Counted from the first letter of the stretch, positions 47,861 through 60,711 are shown. The stretch is DNA of 64,000 nucleotides from Loxodes magnus (GCA_946699065.1 CAMPDV010002415.1:1-64000); one strand, 5' to 3'. Notes: generated by a model from the sequence alone, not told the origin. A program made the numbers and translations.

Positions 47861-48868
47861 TCAGATTAATTCAAATTCTCCCACATATTGCTCTAAATCT
47901 GAGTAATCTTTCTTGCATTTGTTTTCTTTTTGCTTGGAAAGGTATCTTAATTTCCTTATCTTAATAAACTGCTTTTTTTTAATAATTTTAGCTTTCAAGG
48001 AACTTTCTTTCTAGTCCTTAATTTTTTAATTCAGCCAATTTGTTTTTGATATAACTTCTAGATACTGAAATATTTATAAAGTCCTTTAGTCTGAAATTTT
48101 TTTGGGTTTTATCTTGTATAGGTAGATTGATAACTTTACGTTTAGACTTTTTTATTTGAAGATAATTCCTTAAACCAAACCTTACCTATTTATCGCTTTC
48201 ATATTATAATTAATTTTAACTATTATATTAATCTAAGATAACTAAGCTTAGGTTATAAGAGAGAATAATTAAATCCCTAAACTTTTATAATAGCTTGACT
48301 AAATTTAGGCTCTTTTATTTAAGTAATATGACTGGCTTTTTAAAAATTAAGCAGCTTTTTTTATTTAACTATAAATAAGAGCTTAAAAAGCTCTCTAAAT
48401 TTAACTTAAAAGATTAGTTTTGTCATCAAGGAATTCTTGAAATAACCTTGCTTTTTTTGTTCCTTTAACCTTGTTTTCGTTATTTTTTATTTTAGCACTG
48501 CTTACTATTCCACATGTTCGCTTATATCTTAAGAATCCTATCCTTTTTCTACTTTTTGTTTTGCTTTAATTAGTATCTTAAAGTTGATTTAGAGTTAAAA
48601 AGTGGCCAAGGCTGAGGAGAGATATTTATTTTTTCTCGAATTGCTCTAATAACTTTCTGTAGTTTTAATTTCTATAGTGTAACCCTTGTAATTTTAATCC
48701 TCTAGGTTCATAGGTTTTAGATTCACTTTAAAAGTAATCATTTAGTTAATTTTCCAAGGATAGCAAAACTTATTTTTCGCACCTCTAACTCTTTTACCTC
48801 ACCAATTTTTGGTATATTTGCTCAATTTTTTGTTTAGCTTTCGTGATTGGAAAGACTACCTTGAACTC
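47861..48868 (-). CDS. long ORF of unknown function (partial, ciliate code)
   Basis: On the minus strand a frame without TGA runs for 336 codons, from about 48868 to the TGA at 47861-47863. It also extends upstream past one TGA (VAAQFDVRW-TGA-FLIIQVNQF). Segments such as IKEFKVVFPITKAKQKIEQI, KSQRCEKQVLLSLENQLNDY and KQKENKCKKDYSDLEQYVGE have protein-like composition. Others are only Lys/Gln/Ile-rich. No ATG start can be chosen with confidence and I do not recognise a family. By chance a frame this long without TGA is unlikely but not impossible here. Confidence 0.4.
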
Positions 48869-48899
48869 TTTAATTTCTCTGATCCTAAATTAATTCACT

Positions 48900-49890
48900 T
48901 AGATAATTAGAAATCACCACCTGACGTCGAATTAAGCAGCAACTCAATTTTTAAGCCCTTTTGTGAAGAATCTGTTAACAGTTGCCTTATTAATATTTTT
49001 CTAAACTTATGTCATTTTGAAGAAAATTCTTTATCTTAGACTTTTAATTAATAAGCTTCTTCTACTTTGCAGGTAAATAATACTTAGAATTACTATATAA
49101 GATTAAGACTTAAATTTATCTATATACAATTATTTCTTAAGAGCTTTTTTCTAAAATATCAATTATATTTACCTTTATTTCACTAAGTGCTTCTTTATAA
49201 TTAAGAACAGCTTTTTATTTTAATCTGAAATTAGATTATTTCCGTTTCTCAGCTATGATAATGATAAAGCATTGTCATATACAGAGATTTTAGTTTCTAA
49301 TGTAATTTAATTCTTAAGAAGTGTTAAGAGATTTTAAGAATTTCATAGATTAAATGGAATTAGTCAACCTATGGGAATTGTGAAGAATGCCGTACTTCTT
49401 TGAATTTAATCCTGCAATTCTGCTTTACGAGTTAAAAGAATTTTAAAAGCAGCTAGTAGGCAAACTTTTAGGTATTTGAAACTTCTCAAATGAGTTTACT
49501 TATTAGCTCTTAATTCACTTTACTCTTCTCAAATAAAGAAACTATTCATCCTGCTAACTTCAACTATTATCATTCATTTACTTAAATTCAATCTAAGGTT
49601 TTTATCCTACCATGCTATTTTATAATAATCTCTTAGTGGTTAATCCTTTAGCTAGTTTTTTAATGCTCTTTTTTTATTCTACTTCTTATAATTTTCTAAA
49701 TTTAGTGCTCTTAACTAACTTACTAACTCTAGAGCTAGTAACTACTCTAAATTTGGATATTACTTACGATTAAAGAGGTTTTATTTCAAGCCTATTTTTC
49801 CAAACTAGTCAAGTTTTACATGCGATAATTTGTTTCCTTTTAAAAATCTATTTCATTACACAAAAAATCAAACATTATCAACTAAACCTT
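48900..49890. other. region with competing coding-like frames, not resolved
   Basis: The minus strand around 49.65-49.85 kb reads NRFLKGNKLSHVKLDQFGKI and LEQLLALELVSQLRALNLEN without TGA. The + strand around 49.25-49.40 kb reads LSYDNDKALSYTEILVSNV. Either may be a remnant of a larger decayed gene. I could not identify a family or a consistent strand. Confidence 0.3.
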
Positions 49891-49891
49891 A

Positions 49892-50728
49892 CTCTTCAGT
49901 CCATTTAGGTTTTCTAACTTGCTTCAGAACACTCAATTTCTGATCACTTCAAGTGAGCAGCATTTCAAGAAATACACTTGTTTTAATTATGACATATACC
50001 AGCAATTTGGGTTACTTGGATTTTATAAAGGAAAAGTCTTAGATTTGATTATAGCTTAAGATAGGATTCTGCAAGATGTAAATTATAAATATCTGAAGTT
50101 CTTCTCTGATATACAACTATGGGAAAATATTAATGTCTTTATCTACTTTAGGTAGTATCAAGTATCATCTCCGAGACCGGATTTACTAGGATCGTGGTTT
50201 TACTTAATTGATTTATCTAATTAAAGAATTTTACCTTCACAGATAGTTCCATCAGGCTTATATTATTTTTCTAGAACTCCAGATGGATCATTTTGTATTA
50301 TCCTGCGTCACAACTCTAAGGCTTAAAATCTTAAACTGTTGAAGCTAAATCAGTTAATTTCATTTATAGGCAAAATTCTGAATTAGCTAGACTTGGCAGC
50401 AATTGGGATATGTTCTAATTGTACTCTTGAGGATAGTAACTAACTTAAAGTGGGTTAAATTTACTGAAATTATAAACAATCTATCTAGTCAATGCTAAGA
50501 AATTTTTAATCAAGATATAACTCTTACAACTTTCGGCACTCCTTTGCTCCAACTAATATATCAGTACTCTTTACCTCATATCTAGCTTAATAAGTAGTAA
50601 GTAATTGCACTAATTTGAGGAAAAAAAGGCAATTTTGTTTGAAGTAAAAGAATCTCTTCATTTAAGTAATTAACATTAGCAGCAGAAATCTCGCTACTCT
50701 CAAGGCCTCTTTTGCTCCTAGGAAGTGA
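49892..50728 (+). pseudogene. coding remnant, unknown product, one in-frame TGA
   Basis: A frame runs from about 49892 to TGA 50465 and continues in phase to TGA 50726. The first part (about 190 codons) has convincing composition, for example YDIYQQFGLLGFYKGKVLDL, VSSPRPDLLGSWFYLIDLSN and YYFSRTPDGSFCIILRHNS. After the first TGA it continues NYKQSIQSMLRNFQSRYN and FRHSFAPTNISVLFTSYL. GC content is above that of the flanks. I do not recognise the family. It may belong with the kinase remnant that follows at 51.2 kb, on the same strand, but no direct link is visible. Confidence 0.45.
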
Positions 50729-51198
50729 ATGAGTAGCCTGCAAGTATATATTAGATAAATTTATAATTAAATACTTCTAAGGAGTTTGTTGACATTTTAA
50801 AATCTATATCTGAATATAAAATAAAGTAGTTTAAGTTTAGTCTAAGTTGTAAAGGAAATAAATAAAATGGTTAAATAGTAATTGAATGGGATGCTTAATA
50901 AAATGAAAAATAATTAAGATTAATAGAAAGATTCGGCAAAAAGCATCATTATAGCATACCATAATAGAAATAAATATAACTATTAGAAATTATATTGATT
51001 GAGTCTAAAAACTTACTTTAGAATAAAGATCTAATCTTGCTAAGCATAGCTTGGAATTATGAATATTATTAAATTGGTTATAACAAATAAGAATAAAAGT
51101 TTGTAGCTAAAAATCACTAATTCAAGTCTTTTAATCGTTAGCTCTATTTTGTGCTTAGGCACTTTTCTTCCGGTTTCTTATATCATTTTTCAGTTGGT

Positions 51199-51917
51199 AC
51201 TAAATTTCATCAACCAGCAGAAATCAAAGAGGACTGCTTCTGGTTAGGACTTAAAATAGGAAATAGATAATTCGGAGATATTTATTTGAAAGGAAATTTG
51301 CTTACTAAAAGCAAGCTACGAAACTAGATAAAGTAAACGCTAGATATCCTTAATTTTTATTCGAATCAAAGATAAAAAAGCGACTAAATGACAGCAGAAG
51401 ATCTATTTAATATTCTAGAGTTGGATTCCAAAAACTGCTATGGTATAGAGTGGAGTAAGGTAATTTTTCCTATTACTAGATTTACTATTGCCAAATCTTT
51501 AAGATTTTTTAATCTTCTGACATCAAAAATTCTAAAAAAGACTGTTTTGATGTGCCCTGATAATATGGTTATTTTACTTTAAAAAATAACGAGAACTATA
51601 TCTATGGAAATTATTTCAATGTTTGGTATATTAGACCAGATAACTTTCTTGTTATGAATGGAAAAAAACGCTTATCTAATTATGTAACTGACTTTGGACT
51701 TACTAATTTGTACGAGGGAAATAAAATTCACCAGCATATTCCTAATAGAGAAAACTAAAACTTGAATGAAACCGCAGATATGCGATCAGAGCTAATTGGA
51801 ATTGATTAATCAGAGCAATTTGATTTATAAAATTTATTGATAGGCTTTATATATTCTTAGGAGCATATTGTCTGGGTAAGCGAGGTAATAGTAGTACTAA
51901 GCAAGAGAAGCATCTGA
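51199..51917 (+). pseudogene. decayed casein-kinase-1-like protein kinase
   Basis: The first frame contains WLGLKIGNRQFGDIYL, matching the CK1 glycine loop KIGxGSFGDIYL with its second and third glycines lost, and then AEDLFNI, as in CK1 SLEDLFN. After a one-base shift at the A-run near 51582 the second frame has IRPDNFLVMNGKK (CK1 DIKPDNFLM), the magnesium-binding VTDFGL, and HQHIPNRENQNLN (CK1 HIPYRENKNLTGTARY). It then runs NETADMRSELIGIDQSEQFDL to TGA at 51915. The catalytic HRD motif is replaced, no VAIK lysine is recognisable, and two frames are needed, so it should be inactive. CK1-type kinases phosphorylate Ser/Thr and are expanded in ciliates. Confidence 0.75.
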
Positions 51918-54900
51918 TTTGTGTTTAAGCTAAAAGAAATTTTAAGTAAATATTTCCAAGTAAAAATAAATTTTAGGCTATATACTTTTAACAAATTTAA
52001 AATGATCTAATAATTAAAGTGTTAAACTTTCTTATTTTTATACTTTTTCTAAGTTTATTATATATAATCTATTTAAAGCAAAATTAAATATAATCTAAAA
52101 TAAAGTTAATAGTTCTAATTAAATAACTATGTGTTCCTTCAATGATATATCCTTTTTATCTAATTAATAGATATTTATTAGAAAATTAAACTGATGATAG
52201 AGATTCTTTATTTAATTAAATATTTTATAAATACTAAAAGAAAAAGCCTAATTATAATAAAACTATTAAAATCCTATTTATAAGAACTTAAATTTAAATT
52301 ATTCATTTATATCTTAGTCAATAATTGCTTTGACTCTACCATTTAAATATATATACAAATTATATTCAAAGAATAATTTCTTAAAGATATGATAAAATAG
52401 GCTTATTAAGTATCTTATTTAATTATAAAAGGTAAATTACTAATTTCTTTTATTTATTCTTTGTAATTATATTTCCTCTATCAACAATTATCTAATTTTT
52501 TCCTGCTTGTTATTAATTTATCTTAAAAAGGTTAAATTAAGCTAAATAGTAGATATAACAAAACTTTATTTTTTATCTTTTTTATCTTTAGGAAATCAGT
52601 TACTTCTTTTAATAGTTTTCAAATGTAAATTAAAAAAAGTGTTTTCTATCCTTTTAGATTTAAATAGACTTGCTATTTTTTAATTTTTAAGTCTAAGAAT
52701 CTTTTATTGTATAAAGTAAGATTTATATTAAAGAAATTTAATTTTTCTATAAATAAAAATGTTATATAAGCATAGCTTTTAAGTAATTGAATAGCTTAAT
52801 AAGATGTTAATCTATTATTATAACTTTATATAATCAATTATTTTATTCCTTTTTGAGTTAAATTAAGAATTAATTCTACTCAAATATAGTTAAGCTTTCA
52901 GCTATATAGCAATAATTAAAATTTTGAATTAAGTAGTTTAATATAATTCTTTAGAGACTTTAATAAAATAGATTTATAGAAGCTTTATTATTTCTTTGAA
53001 TCAAATAGCTAGCAAATATAAATTTTATAGATTAATAAATAAAGCAAATAAAATAAATATAGCCTAAATAAATACATCCATTTAGCTAGTAAATATAATT
53101 AATTTCTACTATATAACTAAATAATTAACAATTAAAGCTTTTTCTAATATTTCATATCCTATATTAAAATATTAATTAATCTAAGTCATAAGATAATCAC
53201 TACTTTGTTAGAATAAGCATATTAATAAAGAAAATACTAAATAAAACCTTATAATGCATTTTAATTAATTTTATTACCTTCTATTTTTTAATTTAGCTAA
53301 AAACTTATTTCATATCAATCTTAAATATTCTTTGAGAGACTTAGATATCTTTTTACTTAAAAGCTCGCTATATTTTAGTGAATTAAGAAAAAATAAAATA
53401 GTTTAATCTAATAATGCTATTAAGAAAAATAAATAAAATAAAGGGAATAAAAGCATTCTTTACTTAGATGAGAATCTTCAAAGTTTAAATTACAATAACT
53501 AATGCAAACTACTTTCTATACAAATGTCCATATTAAAGCTTAAATTATTATTGTCTTTTTATACTCTTTTACTAAATAAGTTCTAAGTGTATATCAACCA
53601 AATTGCTATCTAAAGTATTATAATTAGCATTTCTTTATTTTCATATTTAAATAGACTTGTATTTAGATCTGACTGCTATTATTTAGAGTAAATATTGATT
53701 TTCATGATTAAGCTAAAATTTAATATTATGAATAATAACTTACAAGAGAAATAATTTAATTATTATTAAGATAGCTAACTTTAAATAAAAAGGTATTTTA
53801 TATATAAAACTAAGGCTAACTAAAGAGTTCCTCAAATACAATAAGATAAAGAAGCTAGCATAATCATCTTTAAAATTGTAAAATTATATTGAAATTATAT
53901 AACCTAGGTAAATAGTTAATCTATTATAAAACCTTTCAAATTTATAAAACATAGTGATGCTCTTAAAAAAATTAAATGTATATCAAATTTTAAAAATTAA
54001 AGAAAAGCGAATGATAGAAAATACCATGAAGTTAGCTTTATAACTAAAAAAGCAAAAATAATTTTTTAGTATCATAAGACCAAATCAAAATACAAACTGT
54101 TGTTCCATACACTCTTCAAATTTCAAATTTTTTCTTCTTGTTTATAAAAAAGTAGAATGATATTTTCTTTCTTTACTTTTAATAAAATAAGTTAAATTTG
54201 AATAAAAGTTTAGTCCTATAGCTAAAAATATTAATTTTAATTATACTTTTAAAAGTTAAAATTATTCTAATCTTTAAAGAAAATAACTAAATAAACAAGT
54301 TTATTACTAAATTTAAAAGATTTAGTATTTTAGTACCTTCTTTTAATGTTTGTATTATATCACATTAGATATTTATTCTTCTATAACTAAAATAATAAAT
54401 TAAATATAGATATTATATTTAGTTTAACTAGTAAAATAGTAATTCCATCTATAGTTAACTATTTCTGTTGCTTAAGAGTTAAAGAGATAATTATGATCAA
54501 TAATTTAGATTAATAGAAGTCATATAACCTTATAAAAATAAATTAAGCACTATCTTAAATAATTACTAAATTTAAGATATACAAAATAAAGTTAAAGGCT
54601 ATCTTAATAAGACATTGTTAAAATGCTTTCTCTAATTATTTGATATTTAGTAGAAACATTTATCTATAGAGATATTTACTTAATTTTAGTTGCTTGAAGT
54701 TCTTAAGCTTATCAATAATATACTTGTATATATTAAACTTTTCTTTTGATTATGATAATAATCTCTGCTATTGATGTATTTTAATGGTATTGATTTAGAA
54801 TTATAGCCTGCAATTTATTTAAAGTAATGATAATTTTTATTTTATTGCTTTGCTATTTAAATATAATTAGAGTTTCCTCCTGAGATTTAATAAAACTATT

Positions 54901-55425
54901 TAATTCTGATCTTTTATTATTATTTATTAATTAAATCTTTATTGTCTTAAAGCTTTATCATCAATACATGCTAATACAATATAAACACACTAGCATCTGC
55001 TTTTTATTACTAAAAGAAAGGTAAAACAAAATTATTAGTGAATTAATTTCTTAAATAAGCTATTATAGCTACAGAGAGTTTTTATGCTTATTACTATTAA
55101 CTAACTAAGTAAATCTGATTTTTATTAGTCTGATTGTAATAAAAGGGATATTTATTTATTTACTCTTAGATATTTTTATATAAGCTTTTTCATTCTTCAA
55201 AAACTAAAAATATTATTTTGTTGAATCATCTTATAAGAAACTCTAGTTACCTTTTTAAGAAGTATAATACTTAAACAGAGAGAGTATTTAAAATTAAAAT
55301 TAAATTATAAAAGAATAATATTACTATTCTTAAAAGATATTATATATGATTATTGATAAAGTTAAAGTGAAGAATAGTCAAATAATTAGAAGACAATACA
55401 AAGATAGCTTAATTAATGCTTTATA
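51918..55425. other. AT-rich spacer, nothing recognised
   Basis: About 3.5 kb of AT-rich DNA with many A/T runs and no motif, RNA gene or long repeat that I can support. Confidence 0.55.
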
Positions 55426-55429
55426 TATT

Positions 55430-56247
55430 TATTTACTTATTAAATGAAGGATCTTCAAAGAAATTATCAAAGAAATCTATCAATTTCTTATTTGATAAGA
55501 CATCATTTTAAATATATCTTAGGGAATAAATCAACACTAGCTTTTATCATTCATCGTGTATTTTCTTGATAACTATATTCTCCTTTTTGTCTCTTCCAAT
55601 GATAAATTTAAAACGATAAAAGACAAAATCAAATCTTCTAGTTTCTGCTAATCTTTTTTTAAAAGGATCTTTCTGCATAATTTTAGAACGAAGAACTCTC
55701 CAATTATTTTTCAGGATCTTAATAGTCTTAATAAATGCTCATCTATTTTGTTTTCTTGCTTTAGAAATTTATGAGGTAATTCATTAAAAAATGTGATGTT
55801 AGATCCTTCAAAAATATTCACTATTTTGCATTCTAAATAGCAATTCAGCTAGCATAATCAGAATCAGATCCTTCTCGAGGGTGAAATACGACTTGATAAA
55901 CAGGGATCTATTTTTATTTAATAAACTCTAGCAGCTACTATTTTTTCTATTTTTCTATCTTTCTTTCTATAAATCATTTCCCTCAATATGTTATACTTGG
56001 AGTTATTATATATTTCTATGCCTTTTCTACCACTATAATTTATTCTTCTAACTATTATTTAGTTCTCATCTAAAGTTATACTGAAGGTTCCTTCAGTATA
56101 AAGAGGTTAAAGACGCTATTTATATTTAAATACTTAACTTAAAATTAACAACTCTTTATCTAATTGATTTTCTATATATCATACAAATAAAATATTAAAT
56201 TTATCTATTAAAGAGAAAGGATTTTATATATCCTATAGAGTTAAATT
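55430..56247 (-). pseudogene. coding remnant, unknown product, TGAs and one frameshift
   Basis: On the minus strand a frame starting at or above 56247 reads QDIQNPFSLIDKFNILFV, TGA (56179-56181), YIENQLDKELLILSQVF, LYTEGTFSITLDENQIIVRR, NYSGRKGIEIYNNSKYNILR and IEKIVAARVYQIKIDP. Two further TGAs follow at 55858-55866, then FEGSNITFFNELPHKFLKQE. Near 55.71 kb the frame shifts by one base and continues WRVLRSKIMQKDPFKKRL, RRFDFVFYRFKFIIGRDK, KKIHDE, TGA (55547-55549), QKLVLIYSLRYIQNDVL and LIDFFDNFFEDPSFNK. The composition is strongly protein-like throughout. The family is not recognised. Several TGAs lie where Trp would be natural (LFV-TGA-YIENQ). Confidence 0.5.
56076..56101. other. 26-bp near-perfect palindrome
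   Basis: TTATACTGAAGG and its exact reverse complement are separated by two bases. It lies within the coding remnant (encoding LYTEGTFSIT on the minus strand), so it may be accidental. Confidence 0.5.
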
Positions 56248-56249
56248 CT

Positions 56250-59200
56250 AATTATATTAAATCTTATATCTCATAAATAATCTTTAGTTTTATCTTAGAT
56301 ATTAAAAAGTATTAAGCTAATTTAATTTATAATGATATGTTTATAAATGAAAGGTTTGCATCTTAATTAGGTATATAAAGATAATTACTTTAAGGAAGTA
56401 TAATTTTAATTAGTTTTAGCTTGTTTATTTTTATAATATAAAGGTTTACTAAAGATTTAGCGGACTAAATTGTAATTGTATATGCTTTTAATTAAACTGA
56501 TTATCTTATTTATTTGAATCTTTTATTTTCTAATTTTCTTAAAGTTTCTTTATTAATTAAATATTACTAAAAGAATAATTTGGAACTATCATAGAATCTA
56601 AGTGTGCTAGATTATTTTAAGATATGAGAGTTGTAATTTACTTTTATTTGGATTTTATTAATAAATTTAGATTTTTAACAGTAGCCAGGTGATCTTAGCT
56701 GATATTATCCTTGAGTATTAATAGAAATGGAATTTGTTATATGCTAATCTTATTTGAATACTTACTAATAGATCTAGCAATCCAATAGTTCTAAGTATTT
56801 CAATTTATAGGCTTTGAAATTTCTTCTATCTGCTAATTAATTTTAAGGTTTATTACTTACTAGTGTTGCTGATTTGGTATTTTTAGGGTTAAATTAAGGA
56901 AGGTTTTGAATGGCAAATAATAAGGTATTAATTTGAAATAAGTTAAGCTAAAGTTACTTTATATGATAGAGTGTATCTTAAGCTATTAAATAGATAAATA
57001 TACAAATCTATTATACTAAATAAAAATCTAAATATATCATTCCTTTCTTCCTTCACTCTATACTACAACATTCCTTAAGAAGAAGGCATATGATTTGAGT
57101 ATGCTAGACATGCAAATATAAAGTTAGGTAGTATCTTATGAATAGATAATAGTATATTATGAAGGAGTTAATGGATTAGTATCTTTAGTTATTCATAAGA
57201 TTAGCTATTATTACTATAACTAAAAGTATAAATAGATGCCCCTTTTCTTTATTGATAATGCTATTTTATAAAATATAGCTTTCCAATCTTTAGACAATCA
57301 TAAAAAGTATAAAGGCAATTACTAATTTATAAAGCTCTAGAAGAACATTTAATAAACTTAATGTTTTAATTTAAAATATAGTAGATATTTATAAGTAAAT
57401 GATACCAATTTAATTAGGATTATTAGAATTGTTAAGTCTCTAAATATATGAATTCTAATTATTCTACATTAATACTTCTTTCATAATAAAATAATAATGC
57501 TTACTTTATTTATAATAGAAGCTATAACTAAAGCTTATCTAGTTTTATTATTTATTTAATAATTCTACCAATAATTAGGCTAAAAAGATATAATCTAATT
57601 ATAATATCTTATGTTTAATAATAATACAAATCCTTATTAATTAGCTAATTACTATTAATTATGAATTAAGCTTATAGCAAGAGCTTAGTTATTTAATTAA
57701 ACTGTATTGATTATTATTTTTCTTTTGTTATTTTAGTTGTAGTAATTAAATATAAACTAGAATAGATATTTTTAACTAAAAGTTATTTGTCTTAGTAGTT
57801 TTAAATAAAGTAAATCAGTTATTTTTATTTATTGTTCATTTATCTTTATTAATTCTATATTTACTATAACCTTCCTTTATACCAAATCTTACCAAGTCAA
57901 CTATCATATACCTTAACTTATTTTTATATTATTAACCTTCAATTTCTCTCTATACTATCAAATCTTAAATCACAGATGTAAGATTAATAGCTTCTAATTA
58001 TACTGCTATTTCTCATAATCAGCTAAACCTTTATAAAAAGCAAAAAAGTTTCTCATCAATAAAATCTCAAAATATACAAACAGCAATCAATTAAATAATA
58101 TTAGATTAGACATTTTAATTATTACAACCTTAATCTTATCAATGCCTATTTTCTATTATTCTATATCATTCTTTGTTAAATTAAACCTTTTAATCCTCTT
58201 ATAATCATTCATTTCATTACTGAAACTTTATATCTCTTCTAATTATAATAATCAGATAGTAACATAACTACAAATTCTATATCATTGTCATTTAATACAT
58301 TAGTCTAAAATTAAGGAAGGATATGGCTAAGTTTTAGGTTAAAAATTATCTTCATAAAGTGAGTATCTAAAAAGAAATAGAAGTACAGTGTCATTTCTTT
58401 ACGGCTTATATCATGTTATAAGGATAATAGATTATAGCATGATTATTACTAGAACTTGATATAATTGTTTATTTTAGCAACCTATAATCAATTTCTACTA
58501 AAGTGGTCTTAATTATAATGCGTAATAAATTAACTCAAGTATCTATATAAGTATAGAATAATTAATATAGATAAAAAACCCAGCCAACGTCTTTATAAAG
58601 CAAGAGTTATCTGATACTTTATTAATTGATTATTCATCTCAAATTTAGAAAATTTTAATTTTATGCGAGACTTAATTATTGAAGTAAGTACCAAAACCCC
58701 AAATTCACTCCTCAAGATATGAGATAGTTCTTATGATATCCATCCTAAAATAAAGGAAAAAAGAGTAAATCTCAAGAGAAGTTTCAAGTTACTATGAAAT
58801 AAGATTAAAGATAACATCAGGAAACTTACAGAAATTATATAGAAAGTTGTAGCAAGTATCATAACTAATAAGTAAAGAGCCAGATAGTCTAAAATTAGAT
58901 ACCATAGCTTATATAAATTACTAAATAGCTCTATTATATTAAGTTTAATACTGAGCAAGTTACAAAAACTAGTATAATAGTTAGAAGAAATAGATTTAAC
59001 TATACAAAAAGTCCTACGTTTAAAAATCCTTATATAATCTAAATTTTATAAATCTATAAAGTAGTTCTTCTATCCTATGCTAAGGAGAAAGAATATCTAC
59101 TATAAAAGGAGCTATTAGATTTAAATTTTTTTAATTATTTAAAATTTTCAACTCTTAAGGATAAATAATGGTTAATAAAAGAATTGTCTGCAAGAATGCT

Positions 59201-59280
59201 TAGCTTCCCTAACTATCTCTAAGAAGGTTTTTTTGTATTATTTACTATTTAGAAAAAATCCTTGTAAAATAGAGGATTTG
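56250..59280. other. AT-rich spacer, no gene recognised
   Basis: No supported feature. A standard-code frame at 58731-58958 (minus) is hydrophobic and AT-driven, and I do not accept it as a gene. Confidence 0.5.
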
Positions 59281-59288
59281 AGTCATGA

Positions 59289-59582
59289 GGAGCATTAAAT
59301 TTCTAAAAGTTCCTGGAAGAATTCTATATCTAGAAAGAAAATTTAAAAAATGCGAATATCTAAGTTCAATTCGTTGAAATGTAGCAAACGCTTGGACGCT
59401 TCCATCTATAGTGTATCAAATGGGAATATAAGCTAGTAAGAATGAAAAAAAGAAACACTATGTTCTATAGAAAAACCTAACTATTATAAATTTAAAGACA
59501 AGTTTTAGGATTATTTAGATTCGCTTAATTTATGCAAGAATTTGAAGAATAAGAAAAGGATGATTAAATGAGGGAAAAATGA
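59289..59582 (+). CDS. possible coding remnant, unknown product
   Basis: Between TGA 59286 and TGA 59580 a 97-codon frame reads FQKFLEEFYIQKENLKNANI, VEMQQTLGRFHLQCIKWEYK and FMQEFEEQEKDDQMREK. A competing frame from ATG 59287 reads MRSIKFLKVPGRILYLERKF and, past a TGA, NVANAWTLPSIVYQMG. Only one can be real, and I cannot decide which. Confidence 0.25.
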
Positions 59583-59768
59583 AGGAGGCTAAAGTTAAGA
59601 ATAATTTTAAGAAGACTGAAAATATTAAATGTAAAGCGTGGAAGAATCAAGCTAAGAGCGACATTTAAATAAAAAAAGAGAGGATAATGAAAATTAGTCA
59701 AGCTATAAGTATTCAGTTGCTGCTTACTCTTTATAATATGATTTTTTTTAATTTAACTAAAAGGCATG

Positions 59769-59804
59769 AATTTATTCTTGCAATGCGAAAGGCAAGAATA
59801 AATT
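59769..59804. other. hairpin, 13-bp stem and 10-base loop
   Basis: AATTTATTCTTGC (59769-59781) pairs perfectly with GCAAGAATAAATT (59792-59804) around AATGCGAAAG. It could be a terminator-like or processing structure, or a small foldback. No neighbouring gene makes a role clear. Confidence 0.5.
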
Positions 59805-60237
59805 TAGAATGAGTATTTGGTTTTATCCTATAAATTTACCAAATCATCCCAATGAGTAACTTGGTTTCCATAACAGACTCTTGAATAAAATTAATATCAA
59901 ACAATAAGGAAAACTTTTCTGAAGTTTAAAGGTTATCTTTTTACTTTCGACGCATATTGATAAACCTTATAATTCTATTTAATAAGAAGATTGGATAATT
60001 TAAACGCTAAAATTTTATAGTTGCAATTTTAATAGATCTAGGAGTGACTGATGGAAGAAGATTTGTAAAAATATCCTAGTAAAGTTTAAGAAAATATAGT
60101 AAGTCATATATTTTATCTACTATATTTTATACTTAATTGCCATTTCTTATCGCAGAAGAAACTCTTCTATTGGCTATCTTATTTCTTTTTAGCTAATTTT
60201 TCTACTATCTCATTTTGATACATTTTTGTCTATAATA

Positions 60238-60711
60238 ATGATTTAGTGTCTTAGCAAGATTTTAAGATCTACAAGGGAATAAAACAAATTTTAAATATCA
60301 TAAACTGATAATCAATCTTAATATGGAAAGCGATTTAATGAGTGCTTAAATGAGAGAAAAAGTGACTTTACTAACCTAACAAGTAATTTATAGATCTATG
60401 CTTTGGTTGAAGATAACACTGTTTTCTTGAATAAAAACACTTTATAGTAATTCTAAATTACTATATAACTTGATTTTAGTGAATCTTTCATGCATCTAGA
60501 TCATTGTATGGATAATTATCAAATTATGAACGAGGAGCAAATAAAGGAAAAAGCAGATAGAGTGACAAAATTGTTATCCCATATAAATAATGAAAATAAA
60601 ATACCGGATAGTCTGAATCCGTATTAAATTCTGTGCAAAATAAGAACAAACTATCACTCCTTTTTGCTCAAAAATTTTACCTAAAATTCTACATTCATAA
60701 GAGGAAGTTGA
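60238..60711 (+). CDS. 157-residue ORF, unknown product
   Basis: With TAA/TAG as Gln the frame from ATG 60238 to TGA 60709 is uninterrupted (158 codons). It begins MIQCLSKILRSTREQNKF and includes KRFNECLNERKSDFTNLTSN, FSESFMHLDHCMDNYQIMNE and EEQIKEKADRVTKLLSHINN. Acidic, basic and hydrophobic residues are well mixed, unlike AT-rich noise. The frame remains open for about 44 codons after the TGA (QPLTLKKENFK). No signal peptide, membrane segment or known domain is visible, and the 120-residue middle looks mostly helical. It may be a full small gene or a piece of a mobile-element protein. Confidence 0.45.

Noticed and set aside
49240..49400. Reverse transcriptase domain (LSYDNDKALSYTEIL ... 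RLNGISQPMG)
   Set aside because: Vague resemblance to RT palm motifs only. No YxDD box was found in order, so the claim is not supported.
58731..58958. 75-residue hydrophobic minus frame that resembles a membrane protein
   Set aside because: T-rich codons on an A-rich strand give Leu/Ile/Phe runs by chance. No other support.
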